From: [Eubacterium] siraeum
GTDB taxonomy: Bacteria; Bacillota; Clostridia; Oscillospirales; Ruminococcaceae
DNA length: 64,000 nt
Assembly (NCBI GenBank): GCA_025150425.1
Contig: CP102281.1
Coordinates: forward strand, 1,116,001-1,180,000
Reading direction: 5' to 3'
Positions within the stretch are counted from its first letter, which is position 1, and each line of letters starts with the position of its first letter. The position numbers were made by a program, and so were the translations under genes. Shown in pieces: positions 9,710 to 17,612 of this stretch. The notes beneath the pieces were generated by a model. That model made no database searches, was not told the DNA's origin, and saw only the letters and a list, made by a program, of their open reading frames with translations.

Positions 9710-9964
9710 ATGTTTGATTATAGGGTTTGCAATGCACCTGATTCGGATATTTTTTTAAGGCAATGCAAGGCTTTGGAGAAAAACATTCCGGACTTGAAAA
9801 AGAGCGAAATACTAATAGATATAGATGGTTCACAAATCGCTGTCTATTTTAAAGACGGCAAAAAGGTGACGGTTCATAACAGTTACTATGTAGGTGCGGT
9901 TTATATTCAGTCGGAGTTCGATTTAATAACATTTTTCCCGACAAAAGAAAGATGTGATAAGTAG
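9710..9964 (+). CDS. Hypothetical small protein, immunity-like
   Basis: About 84 residues beginning MFDYRVCNAPDSD. ATG 9710 is preceded at good distance by TAGGAG, which favours it over the upstream in-frame starts at 9656 and after. The second half alternates polar and hydrophobic residues (EILIDIDGSQIAVYFKDGKKV), suggesting a small beta-rich fold. Its stop codon overlaps the GTG start of the next gene, so the two are co-translated. No family is recognised. Because the pair sits just upstream of a MuF toxin-like gene and ends at its own terminator, an orphan immunity role is one possibility, which is inference only. Confidence 0.55.
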   Translation: MFDYRVCNAPDSDIFLRQCKALEKNIPDLKKSEILIDIDGSQIAVYFKDGKKVTVHNSYYVGAVYIQSEFDLITFFPTKERCDK

Positions 9965-10176
9965 TGAAACCATATATAGTCCAATTAGAAATCGATGACC
10001 GTAAATCTATTGTGTATTGCAAGGATGGGGCAATATACAAAGGGCGATGCATCGGTGATTGTATCGTTACAAATGATGACGGTGAAGATGAAGACGGCAT
10101 TCGATATCAAACTAATGACGGATATGAAATTCTTTTAATAGATGATGACATTGAATCCGTCAAATTTATTGATTAA
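9964..10176 (+). CDS. Small acidic beta-rich hypothetical protein
   Basis: 70 residues from a GTG start that overlaps the preceding stop TAG by one base. Sequence elements such as IVYCKDGAIYKGRCIGDCIV and GYEILLIDDDIESVKFID suggest a compact SH3-like beta barrel with an acidic surface (DDGEDEDG). No family is recognised with confidence. It shares an operon with the upstream 84-residue protein and is followed by the terminator at 10238-10265. The acidic character fits immunity or anti-type proteins, but this is not proof. Confidence 0.55.
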   Translation: MKPYIVQLEIDDRKSIVYCKDGAIYKGRCIGDCIVTNDDGEDEDGIRYQTNDGYEILLIDDDIESVKFID

Positions 10177-10237
10177 GCACCATTTCAAGAGTGTTTTTCT
10201 TATGGTAAAAAGGAGATAAGGTTTCATATTACGTTTA

Positions 10238-10265
10238 AACAGCACTTTCATGGTGCTGTTTTTAT
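10238..10265 (+). terminator. Intrinsic terminator of the small-gene pair
   Basis: AACAGCAC (10238-10245) pairs with GTGCTGTT (10253-10260) around a 7-base loop and is followed directly by T-rich sequence. It closes the transcript of the two small genes and overlaps ATG 10250, which is therefore not a real start for the gene that follows. Confidence 0.8.
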
Positions 10266-10300
10266 ATTATCTGTTTTACAGAAAAGAAAAATCGTTATGG

Positions 10301-11710
10301 ATGAAAAAACCACAACATCGGCGCCTTGCAAACGCCGAAATAGGCGTTGATACAGAGCATCTGGGCGATATAATTCAGAATGCGTATATGCAGATGGTTT
10401 TCGATGTGACGAAGGGTGCGGATTACCGTGCGGCTTTTGATTTAATTCCCGAAAGCCGTGTGAAAGCTATTCTGTCTACTAACTGGAGCGGTCAGATGTT
10501 CTCCCAGCGTGTCTGGGATAACACAAACGCACTTGCAGACGGGCTGAAGCACGATATGCTTGTGGGTATTATGGCAGGAAAGTCCGAGCAGCACATGGCG
10601 GACGATATAATGAACCGCAGCGGTGTCGGCGCTTTCGAGGCACGCAGGCTTGTCCGGACGGAAACCACCTGCGTTGCGAATATGGCGGAGCTGTACGGCT
10701 ACAAGGAGCTTGACATTGATGAATACGAGTTTTCCGCCTGCCTTGACAGCCGCACAAGCGATCTATGCCGTGAGCTTGACGGTAAGGTGTTCAAGCGTAA
10801 CAGCGCACAGGCAGGTGTAAATCTTCCGCCTATGCACCCGTTCTGCCGTTCTACAACGCTCCCTGTTCTGCCGAGCGAGGAGGATCTTGACAAAGAGCTT
10901 GCCGAACTGGGCGATGAGATAGGCGCAGATGTTGACTTTGACGAGTGGGAGCGGAACTTACAGCAGGGCGAGGACGGCAAGTGGCGGTACGTTGCAGGAA
11001 GTGTGGGTAAACCGATGAGGTTTGCAGGGGATGGTGTTGATTATATGTCAAAATCATTCAGACCTGATTATTCTGATAGTACGCCTATTTCCTTTAGTAC
11101 GTCCGATGAAATCAAAAATATTGAAGTGAAAAAAGTCACCAATAGCCAATTTGATATGGTAACAGATAACGCTAATCGCAGGAATAAAGCTGTAAGGCTT
11201 GCAGAAAAGAATTTAAAAGCCGTTAAGAAAATGTTACCGGAAGGCTATGTAATGCCCAAAGTTGCTGTCGTAGATTTTGATAAGTGCGGTTTAAATGTTC
11301 AGGCAATAGGCGGGTATGATAAAGAAACAGGCATATTGTATCTGAACAGCAAATATAACACATCCGGTAAGATTTTAGACTTTGTAAATGAAAAAGCGGG
11401 GTATTTTGCTAATAATACAGAATTTGCTCCGATTTTGCATGAACTTGGGCATAAATATTATGAGGACTGCGTGAAATCCCTTGCAATTTCAGAAAATATG
11501 GAGTATAATAAAGCTAAGATAAGTATAGATGGAAAAATCTATGACTTTCTTCATAGTAATAATTTGGGAGATACGCTCAGTAAAGAAATAAGCGAATATG
11601 CTCAATTGGGATATGATTGTTACAATTACTCTGAGATTATCGCAGAATGTTTTTCGTCAAAGAATCTGAAAGATATATCAGAAAGCATATTAAAAGAATT
11701 AAGGAGATGA
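10301..11710 (+). CDS. 5'-truncated MuF-type capsid protein with metalloprotease-like C-terminal domain
   Basis: About 469 residues from ATG 10301, which has no good ribosome binding site. Residues 1-230 match the C-terminal part of SPP1 gp7/MuF phage minor head proteins: ARRLVRTETTCVANMA, a CLDSRTSDLC motif and LPPMHPFCRSTTLPV. The usual N-terminal region of these proteins is missing, so the gene is probably 5'-truncated. After a linker the C-terminal 200 residues form a separate domain with HELGH (codons at 11438-11452) and a downstream EIIAECF, the zincin signature H-E-x-x-H plus a distal Glu. This is the architecture of MuF polymorphic toxins carried by temperate phages of Firmicutes. A small gene follows at once. 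The C-terminal domain looks intact; expression is doubtful. Confidence 0.8.
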   Translation: MKKPQHRRLANAEIGVDTEHLGDIIQNAYMQMVFDVTKGADYRAAFDLIPESRVKAILSTNWSGQMFSQRVWDNTNALADGLKHDMLVGIMAGKSEQHMADDIMNRSGVGAFEARRLVRTETTCVANMAELYGYKELDIDEYEFSACLDSRTSDLCRELDGKVFKRNSAQAGVNLPPMHPFCRSTTLPVLPSEEDLDKELAELGDEIGADVDFDEWERNLQQGEDGKWRYVAGSVGKPMRFAGDGVDYMSKSFRPDYSDSTPISFSTSDEIKNIEVKKVTNSQFDMVTDNANRRNKAVRLAEKNLKAVKKMLPEGYVMPKVAVVDFDKCGLNVQAIGGYDKETGILYLNSKYNTSGKILDFVNEKAGYFANNTEFAPILHELGHKYYEDCVKSLAISENMEYNKAKISIDGKIYDFLHSNNLGDTLSKEISEYAQLGYDCYNYSEIIAECFSSKNLKDISESILKELRR

Positions 11711-11715
11711 TAGGT

Positions 11716-11865
11716 ATGATGAGGCATTTAACCGAGGAAGAAGCGAATCTTATGAATAAACTTCATAATGACAAAACTTTAACTGAAGAAGAAAAGGAAA
11801 GTATTCGTCATAAACTTATAGAGATAGACAAAAGAGAAATCGGAGATACTCCGTTTTGTCATTGA
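11716..11865 (+). CDS. Small helical protein next to the MuF toxin
   Basis: About 49 residues beginning MMRHLTEEEANLMNKL. AAGGAG at 11701-11706 lies 9 bases before ATG 11716 and adjoins ATG 11707, so 11716 is the likelier start. It lies 5 bases after the stop of the MuF gene. It is acidic and helical with EEEKESIRHKLIEIDKREIG. By position it may be the antitoxin or immunity partner, but such a short acidic peptide could also be a remnant. The terminator at 11868-11895 closes the pair. Confidence 0.5.
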   Translation: MMRHLTEEEANLMNKLHNDKTLTEEEKESIRHKLIEIDKREIGDTPFCH

Positions 11866-11867
11866 TG

Positions 11868-11895
11868 AACCGCCCACAGCAGTGAGCGGTTTTCT
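11868..11895 (+). terminator. Terminator after the MuF pair
   Basis: AACCGC (11868-11873) pairs with GCGGTT (11886-11891), with an inner CAC/GTG stem, and is followed by TTC. It sits 3 bases after the stop of the small gene. Confidence 0.7.
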
Positions 11896-11904
11896 TATAC
11901 CCGT

Positions 11905-11920
11905 GTGCAATTGATTGCAC
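11905..11920. repeat. Perfect palindrome, operator-like
   Basis: GTGCAAT (11905-11911) and ATTGCAC (11914-11920) form a perfect inverted repeat with a 2-base centre. A third half-like copy, TTGCAC, follows at about 11932. It lies in a 280-base non-coding stretch (11866-12147) that otherwise shows only hairpins. It could be a phage repressor site, but no adjacent regulator is present. Confidence 0.4.
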
Positions 11921-12089
11921 TTGATTTTAACTTGCACAGATTATGCTGCTGATATAACAAACGGCTTAACAAAGCCGAATGTTAATTTGCAGAGTTTATT
12001 TGCAATTATAGTTGAATTTTAACACAAACTTTGCAAAAACAGCCGTTTTTTGTGAAGTTCGGTGCAAATACAAGCAAACTTAATAATTT

Positions 12090-12115
12090 TACCGCTCCAC
12101 GAGGGCGGTATTTTT
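12090..12115 (+). terminator. Hairpin with T-run before the scaffold-like stub
   Basis: TACCGC (12090-12095) pairs with GCGGTA (12105-12110), followed by TTTTT. It is a standard intrinsic terminator shape between phage-like genes. Confidence 0.65.
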
Positions 12116-12147
12116 ATACCCAAAATCAAAGAAAGCGAGGTAAAGCA

Positions 12148-12309
12148 ATGGAACCAGAAAAGAAAACTCCCGAAGAGGAGAAGAAGCCCGCTCCCGCAGC
12201 GGAGCAGAAGGACGAGCCCAAGCCCGAAGAGAAGCCCGCTGAAAACAAGCAGACGGACGATAACGGCATGGCGGAGAAGGCACCGGTAATAAACAAACAA
12301 ACCGCATAA
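12148..12309 (+). CDS. Short Pro/Lys/Glu-rich protein, phage scaffold-like stub
   Basis: 53 residues beginning MEPEKKTPEEEKKPAP. ATG 12148 is preceded by GCGAGG about 8 bases upstream. The composition (Glu, Lys, Pro, Ala) resembles the disordered N terminus of phage scaffolding proteins, which in phage maps lie just after the minor head gene as here. The length is far below that of a scaffold (150-250 residues), so it may be the truncated 5' part left where the prophage was lost. It ends immediately before tRNA-Pro. No firm family assignment is possible. Confidence 0.45.
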   Translation: MEPEKKTPEEEKKPAPAAEQKDEPKPEEKPAENKQTDDNGMAEKAPVINKQTA

Positions 12310-12321
12310 AAATGCGGTTTG
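12298..12321 (-). terminator. Terminator of the tRNA-Pro transcript
   Basis: CAAACCGCAT and ATGCGGTTTG pair around a short A-rich loop. On the minus strand this follows the tRNA 3' end by about 10 bases and is followed by a T-rich tail. It overlaps the end of the scaffold-like stub, so it may serve both strands. Confidence 0.65.
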
Positions 12322-12330
12322 AAAGAAATA

Positions 12331-12407
12331 TGGTCGAGGTGACAAGATTTGAACTTGCGACCTCTGCGTCCCGAACGCAGCGCTCTACCAAACTGAGCCA
12401 CACCTCG
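12331..12407 (-). tRNA. tRNA-Pro (anticodon CGG)
   Basis: On the minus strand the sequence starts CGAGGTGTGGC, has the D-loop CAGTTTGGTAGAG, the anticodon arm CTGCG-TTCGGGA-CGCAG (anticodon CGG), the T-loop GTTCAAATC and ends CACCTCGACCA, with the CCA encoded. All four stems pair. The 3' end faces the phage-relic island, which is the usual geometry for prophage integration into a tRNA 3' end. Confidence 0.95.
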
Positions 12408-12444
12408 ATGTTATCCCTCTTTTTCAAGAGGGAAGAGTATTCAA

Positions 12445-13104
12445 TTAATATTCTACGCCGTAAGTGCTGCGGTACTGCTTCATAGCATCAAGGTACTGCT
12501 TGCCCTCTATAACGCCGTTCTCAATGGCACCGATTATATCGTTTATATTAACAATCGAGTAAACCTTTACGCCGAAATCCTTGTCGGCAGACTGTACTGC
12601 ACTTAAATCGCTGTCAAGTGCTTTTTCCATACGGTCAACTGTTATTACCATTGCCGTTATATTTACATCAGCCGCACCCTTGAGCTTAGGAAGAACTTCT
12701 CTTAGAGCCTTGCCCGATGTCATTACATCTTCTATGATAATTACCTTATCGCCGTCGGCAAGCTGCTTTCCTACAAACATACCGCCTTCGCCGTGATCCT
12801 TGACCTCTTTTCTGTCAAAGCAGTAGCTTGCATCAACGCCGAACTTGTTGAACAGTGCCACACAAGCACTTACCGAAAGGGGAATGCCCTTGTAGGCAGG
12901 TCCGAACAGTACATCGGCTTCAATGCCGTTGTCGTGGATGCACTCTGCATAGAACTCACCGAGCTTTGCAAGCTGTGCGCCGGTCTTGTAGTTGCCTGTG
13001 TTTATGAAGTAAGGAGCTTTTCTGCCACTCTTGAGTGTGAACTCACCGAATGTAAGAACTCCGCTGTCAACCATGAATTTAATAAAGCTCTCTTTATACG
13101 TCAT
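12445..13104 (-). CDS. pyrE: Orotate phosphoribosyltransferase
   Basis: 219 residues. It converts orotate and PRPP to OMP in pyrimidine synthesis. The PRPP-binding motif is VIIIEDVMTSGKA at residues 121-133, and a K/R-rich loop with DRKEVKDHGEGG lies near 97-108. Length is normal for the clostridial PyrE type. It is transcribed alone: the promoter at 13149-13177 lies just upstream, within the end of the Rrf2 gene, and the next gene downstream is tRNA-Pro. The other pyr genes are not in the window. Confidence 0.95.
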   Translation of the reverse strand: MTYKESFIKFMVDSGVLTFGEFTLKSGRKAPYFINTGNYKTGAQLAKLGEFYAECIHDNGIEADVLFGPAYKGIPLSVSACVALFNKFGVDASYCFDRKEVKDHGEGGMFVGKQLADGDKVIIIEDVMTSGKALREVLPKLKGAADVNITAMVITVDRMEKALDSDLSAVQSADKDFGVKVYSIVNINDIIGAIENGVIEGKQYLDAMKQYRSTYGVEY

Positions 13105-13148
13105 ACTGTTCTCCTTCTCGGCAGTTACTCCAAAACTTAACGCTATAT

Positions 13149-13177
13149 ATTATAGCATATCAATTTTGCCTTGTCAA
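13149..13177 (-). promoter_or_regulatory. Consensus promoter of pyrE
   Basis: Read on the minus strand: TTGACA, 17 bases, TATAAT, a perfect consensus. It overlaps the last codons of the upstream rrf2-type gene, so pyrE is transcribed independently of the rpoD cluster. Confidence 0.85.
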
Positions 13178-13581
13178 GCCTTTCCGGTAAAATCATCAAA
13201 AGTGAGTTTTTTAAGCTCGTCACATACTATATCGGAAATTCTGGCAAACGCTATGCGATAATTGCAGGGAAGACCGTTTTCGGCACGATTGCAGTTATAA
13301 TGCCCGTCAAGGCAACGGCTGAACATATATGTACCCTCTACCGCCTCGACCACGTCATACAGCGATAATTCAGACGGCGACCTGCCAAGCTCATATCCGC
13401 CCTTAGTGCCTTTGTACGAGTTTACTATACCGGCATTTCCCAGCTTCCGAAGAATCTTCATAGCAAATGTCTGCGGCACATAGGTCTTTTCGGAAATCGC
13501 TTTTGCATCGAATCTGCCGTCATTCTTTACCATAAAATCAACTATCCTGATAGCATAGTCGGTTTCCAGAGTAATGTGCAT
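13174..13581 (-). CDS. Rrf2-family transcriptional regulator
   Basis: 135 residues. The N-terminal winged helix (DAKAISEKTYVPQTFAMKILRKL) and GTKGGYELGR wing are typical of Rrf2 proteins. Cys90, Cys97 and Cys106 are spaced like the Fe-S ligands of IscR/NsrR/CymR-type members, so a cluster-based sensor is possible. It is 13 bases downstream of rpoD and probably shares its transcript. Target genes cannot be told from this window; no isc/suf or cysteine genes are adjacent. Confidence 0.88.
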   Translation of the reverse strand: MHITLETDYAIRIVDFMVKNDGRFDAKAISEKTYVPQTFAMKILRKLGNAGIVNSYKGTKGGYELGRSPSELSLYDVVEAVEGTYMFSRCLDGHYNCNRAENGLPCNYRIAFARISDIVCDELKKLTFDDFTGKA

Positions 13582-13594
13582 TTCTTACTCCTTA

Positions 13595-14671
13595 TCAGTC
13601 CAGAAAATCCTTCAGCTTCTTGCTTCTCGAAGGGTGTCTCAGCTTTCTTAAAGCCTTTGCTTCTATCTGTCTGATACGTTCTCTTGTAACGTCAAATTCT
13701 TTACCTACTTCTTCAAGAGTTCTCGGTCTGCCGTCTTCAAGACCGAATCTCAGACGAAGAACCTTTTCTTCACGGGGAGTAAGCGTACCGAGAATTTCGC
13801 TCAGCTGTTCCTTGAGAAGCGTTCTTGATGCCGCTTCTGCAGGTGCGGGTGCATCCTCATCGGGAATGAAGTCGCCTAAGTGGCTGTCTTCTTCTTCACC
13901 GATAGGGGTTTCAAGCGAAACGGGGTCCTGAGATATTCTGAGTATTTCTCTTACTCTGTCAACCGTGATTCCGAGTCTGTCCGCAATTTCCTGAGGTGTA
14001 GGCTCGTGACCGTTTTCGTGCAGGAGCTGGCTTGAAACCTTCTTTACCTTTGTTATGGTTTCAACCATATGAACGGGGATTCTGATAGTTCTTGCCTGGT
14101 CTGCAATAGAACGGGTGATTGCCTGTCTTATCCACCATGTAGCGTAGGTCGAGAACTTGTATCCCTTTGTATAATCAAACTTTTCAACCGCCTTGATAAG
14201 TCCGAGATTACCCTCCTGGATAAGATCGAGGAACTGCATACCTCTGCCGACATATCTCTTTGCGATGCTTACAACAAGTCGCAGGTTTGCTTCGCTCAGA
14301 CGCTTTCTTGCATACTTGTCGCCCTGTGCCATACGGGTAGCAAGCTCAATTTCTTCTTCCGCTGTCAGCAGAGGCACTCTGCCTATCTCCTTGAGATAGA
14401 TTTTAACAGGGTCGTCTATAGCGATGCCTTCAGATGAAAGAGAAGACTCGAAATCGTCGCTGTCGGTAAAGTCAAGCGCACTGTCAAGGTCTTCATCCGC
14501 AGAGAAGTCATCGACGATTTCGATATTGCTGCTTTCAAAATCGTCATAGAGCTTGTTGATTTCATCGGCATCAAAGTCAAGCTCCTCAAGCACATCGGTT
14601 ATCTCCTTTGTTGTGAGCTTACCGTTCTGCTTACCGTGATTAATGAGTTCGTTTATTTTGCTGTCTGCCAT
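13595..14671 (-). CDS. rpoD: Primary sigma factor RpoD/SigA
   Basis: 358 residues from ATG 14671 ([10 protein letters not shown]), which has GAAAGGAAC about 7 bases upstream and beats the in-frame ATG at 14689. Visible regions: 1.1 (1-70, acidic), 1.2 ([18 protein letters not shown]), 2.1-2.4 ([29 protein letters not shown]), 3.0 (IPVHMVETI) and 4.2 ([21 protein letters not shown]). It directs RNA polymerase to the TTGACA/TATAAT promoters seen throughout this window. It lies downstream of dnaG in the classic macromolecular synthesis order. Confidence 0.97.
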   Translation of the reverse strand: MADSKINELINHGKQNGKLTTKEITDVLEELDFDADEINKLYDDFESSNIEIVDDFSADEDLDSALDFTDSDDFESSLSSEGIAIDDPVKIYLKEIGRVPLLTAEEEIELATRMAQGDKYARKRLSEANLRLVVSIAKRYVGRGMQFLDLIQEGNLGLIKAVEKFDYTKGYKFSTYATWWIRQAITRSIADQARTIRIPVHMVETITKVKKVSSQLLHENGHEPTPQEIADRLGITVDRVREILRISQDPVSLETPIGEEEDSHLGDFIPDEDAPAPAEAASRTLLKEQLSEILGTLTPREEKVLRLRFGLEDGRPRTLEEVGKEFDVTRERIRQIEAKALRKLRHPSRSKKLKDFLD

Positions 14672-14699
14672 ATTTATCGTTCCTTTCAAAACCTTCCGG

Positions 14700-16460
14700 T
14701 CATGATTTATTGTTTTTTATTTTGTCAGCGAATTGCCTTAGTTCATCCTCCGACATATCCGCAACACTTTTTGATTGCTTCTTATCTCTGTATTTTATCA
14801 GCACATTCAGATAATCGTTCAGCCGTTCAACGCTGAATGGCAAATTATTGTTTTCGTGTATCAGCTTGTATATTGACGCAACTTCCTCCGCAGAATATCT
14901 ATCGGCAAGCATTGAAACGTCATTTGAAAGTCCGCAGGAAATCATTGCCGTGAGATCGATAAACAGCCGTTTGTTGAACTCCGTAACAAAATCATCGGAG
15001 CTTATTTTATCGGTTATTTTTTTCAGAGCGTCGGGCGAGTGGAACAGATATGCTATGATACCCCGTTCTGCCTGTGTTTCAGCAGGATAGCGTGACGCTT
15101 CCGGATTAATCTTATCTCTGTTTACCGAGCCGTTAAGTATCGCACGGCGATTATCCTTTTCCCGTGTCTTGTTTCTCTTTGCGATAATCTGATTTACGGC
15201 TATGTCTACATTTGCACGGTTTACATCGCATTCCTGTGCTATAGTCGAAATGTACACGGCACGGTCGATGGGGCTGTTTATATTTGCTATAAAGCCTACC
15301 GCTTTTTTTAGATATTCCGATTTTCCGCCGGGTGCGGAGAGGTCTGTTTCTGAGCGTATTTTTTTAAGTTCGTAATCCATTCCCGATTGACTGCCGTCAA
15401 TCAGAAGCTGGAACGCCTCTTTGCCGAACTTTTTGATATATTCATCGGGGTCTTTTGCACCCTGCATAGTCAGCACGTTTGCGGAAATTCCTACCTTGTC
15501 AAGAATATTCATCGCTCTTGCGGTAGCCTTCTGTCCTGCGGCATCGCTGTCATACGCAAGAATGACCTTTTTGAAGCCGAGATTCGCAATGTTCCTTGCG
15601 TGAGAATCCGTTATGGCTGTACCGCAGGTCGCTACGGCGTTTTTAAAGCCCGCCTGATACATTGAAATGACGTCAAGGTTTCCCTCGCACATTATCAGAA
15701 CGCTCTTGCCCGCATTTTTTGCGTGGTTAAGGCTGTACAGGAATGTACTTTTATTATATACCGCAGTCGCCTTTGTATTAAGGTACTTTCTGTTATCGTC
15801 GCCACCGATGACACGGCCGGAAAAACCGACGATATTGCCTCTGACATCAATAAACGGAAACATTACCCTGTACTTGAAAAAGTCAAAGTAATTACCGCTT
15901 TTTGATGATTTTGAAAGCAGTGACGCTTCTTCCATCTCGGAATCGCTGTATCCGAGCGAATTCATATGTTTTTTCAGCGAATCCCATGTATCTGGAGCAT
16001 AGCCAAGACCGTATGTTCTTATCGTGTGGTCTGTTAGACCTCTGCCGTATAAGTAATCAAGGCCTTCCTTGCCGGCAGGGGAGTACAGATATTTATGAAA
16101 GAACCTACCTGCCTCACGGTTCATTTCATAAGCCCTTGTACGCCTTTTTATGCCGTTATCGCCTTCCTCGTCAGGCATAGCTATACCTGCACGCTGAGCT
16201 AAAAATTTCACACTCTCCATATAGTCGAGATGCTCATAGAGCCGTATGAAATTTATAACATCGCCTGCCGCTCCGCAGCCGAAGCAGTAAAAACTCTGCG
16301 TGGCCATATATATATGACAGGACGGTGTTTTTTCCGAGTGGAAGGGGCAGTTGCAGACATAATCCGTACCTGACTTTTTCAGTGGTACATACGATGAAAT
16401 CACATCATATATATCGTTGCTTTCTTTGATATTTAAAAGAAAGTCTTCCGATAAACGCAT
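14700..16460 (-). CDS. dnaG: DNA primase
   Basis: 586 residues. It makes RNA primers at the replication fork. The CHC2 zinc finger is visible with C38-P-F-H41 and C59-F-G-C62. The TOPRIM core follows with [15 protein letters not shown] and [13 protein letters not shown] (roughly residues 250-310). The C-terminal helicase-binding region (450-586) is divergent as usual. It sits between dgt and rpoD, about 30 bases upstream of rpoD, in the standard Clostridia order. Confidence 0.97.
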   Translation of the reverse strand: MRLSEDFLLNIKESNDIYDVISSYVPLKKSGTDYVCNCPFHSEKTPSCHIYMATQSFYCFGCGAAGDVINFIRLYEHLDYMESVKFLAQRAGIAMPDEEGDNGIKRRTRAYEMNREAGRFFHKYLYSPAGKEGLDYLYGRGLTDHTIRTYGLGYAPDTWDSLKKHMNSLGYSDSEMEEASLLSKSSKSGNYFDFFKYRVMFPFIDVRGNIVGFSGRVIGGDDNRKYLNTKATAVYNKSTFLYSLNHAKNAGKSVLIMCEGNLDVISMYQAGFKNAVATCGTAITDSHARNIANLGFKKVILAYDSDAAGQKATARAMNILDKVGISANVLTMQGAKDPDEYIKKFGKEAFQLLIDGSQSGMDYELKKIRSETDLSAPGGKSEYLKKAVGFIANINSPIDRAVYISTIAQECDVNRANVDIAVNQIIAKRNKTREKDNRRAILNGSVNRDKINPEASRYPAETQAERGIIAYLFHSPDALKKITDKISSDDFVTEFNKRLFIDLTAMISCGLSNDVSMLADRYSAEEVASIYKLIHENNNLPFSVERLNDYLNVLIKYRDKKQSKSVADMSEDELRQFADKIKNNKS

Positions 16461-16484
16461 CGTTCTTCCTTTCTTTGAAAACTG

Positions 16485-17495
16485 TTAATAAGACCAGCTT
16501 TTCGGAATGCAAAGTTCCTTGAAGTAGTCAACTGCAAAGTCGTCCGTCATTCCGCTTATAAAGTCGCATACCGCACGTTCAAGCCCGTATTCTTTTGCGA
16601 AGCCGACATAAAGCTCCGGCATTTTTTCGGGGGAACCGATGAAATACTTATACAAATATTCAACTATGTGGCAGGCCTTGCCTTTTTCGGCGTTCGTACT
16701 CGGTGCAAAATAAACCTTGTCAAACATGAATTTCCGCAGCTCGTCATGCGCCTGTCTTGTAACTTCATCGTATTGTATAAGATTTGTGCTGTTTGCGATT
16801 ATTGATTTTATCAGAGTGGTTATTCTCTCACTTTTGCTTTTGCCAAGCACCTCTATAGGTCCTTTCGGCAAATCCTCCTGTCTTAGAACGCCGCCTCTTA
16901 TTGCATCCTCAATGTCGTGATTTATGTACGCTATCTTGTCGCTGAATTTTACGACCTGACCTTCAAGCGTTTTAGCGGTAGCGTTGGTGTGGCACAGAAT
17001 GCCGTCAATAACTTCGCTTGTAAGATTAAGTCCCTGACCGTTCTTTTCAATCACCTCGACCACTCGCTTGCTCTGCTCGTAATGCCTGAAATGGTCGGGA
17101 ACAAGCTGATCCAGCGTTCTCTCTCCGTCATGCCCGAAGGGAGTATGCCCAAGATCGTGACCAAGCGCTATAGCTTCCGTAAGATCCTCGTTGAGCCTTA
17201 ACGCTCTTGCTATTGTTCTGGCAATCTGCGATACCTCAAGGGTATGCGTAAGACGTGTTCGGTAGTGGTCTGATTTCGGTATCAGAAAAACCTGCGTCTT
17301 GTGCTTGAGCCGTCTGAAAGAATTGCAGTGGATTATTCTGTCACGATCCCTTTGAAATTCCGTGCGTATATCACACGGAGGCTCATATACCTTTCTGCCC
17401 TTCGTAGCTGTGCTTTTGCAGGCGTAGGGCGAAAGCGTCAGATTTTCAATTTCTTCGGTTACCGTGCGTGGTGATTTACCGTTATTTGAGTCCAA
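16485..17495 (-). CDS. dgt: dGTPase-like HD phosphohydrolase
   Basis: 336 residues. The HD site is clear: FRRLKHKTQVF, RLTHTLEVSQIARTI, then GHDLGHTPFGHDGE. These features and the length fit the short type of deoxyguanosinetriphosphate triphosphohydrolase, which cleaves dGTP (or other dNTPs) to deoxynucleoside and triphosphate. In Clostridia this gene commonly precedes dnaG and rpoD, as here (24 bases to dnaG). A long stem-loop lies just upstream at 17528-17559. Confidence 0.9.
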   Translation of the reverse strand: MDSNNGKSPRTVTEEIENLTLSPYACKSTATKGRKVYEPPCDIRTEFQRDRDRIIHCNSFRRLKHKTQVFLIPKSDHYRTRLTHTLEVSQIARTIARALRLNEDLTEAIALGHDLGHTPFGHDGERTLDQLVPDHFRHYEQSKRVVEVIEKNGQGLNLTSEVIDGILCHTNATAKTLEGQVVKFSDKIAYINHDIEDAIRGGVLRQEDLPKGPIEVLGKSKSERITTLIKSIIANSTNLIQYDEVTRQAHDELRKFMFDKVYFAPSTNAEKGKACHIVEYLYKYFIGSPEKMPELYVGFAKEYGLERAVCDFISGMTDDFAVDYFKELCIPKSWSY

Positions 17496-17527
17496 ATATC
17501 ACACGACCTTTCCGTCAACGACAAATC

Positions 17528-17559
17528 GAAGATGAGCAACCGTCCGGCTGTTCATCTTC
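17528..17559 (-). promoter_or_regulatory. Long stem-loop in front of dgt
   Basis: GAAGATGA and TCATCTTC close a hairpin whose inner arms CAGCCG and CGGTTG also pair with one wobble. It lies between yigZ and dgt on the minus strand and lacks a strong T tail, so it may be a leader structure of the dgt-dnaG-rpoD transcript or a weak terminator for the upstream operon. Confidence 0.5.
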
Positions 17560-17612
17560 CGAAGTAATATACTTTAAAATATGAAAAAAGTCCTTTATTT
17601 TTTTATTTTTGT

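Noticed and set aside
10250-10300. ATG 10250 as the MuF protein start
   Set aside because: It sits inside a terminator stem and the first 17 residues are not MuF-like.
12098-12107. CACGAGGGCG, a 10-base match to the CRISPR repeat
   Set aside because: It is part of a terminator hairpin with no second repeat nearby; chance is likely.
12126-12427. Minus-strand frames across the tRNA-Pro gene
   Set aside because: They overlap a clear tRNA and have no coding character.
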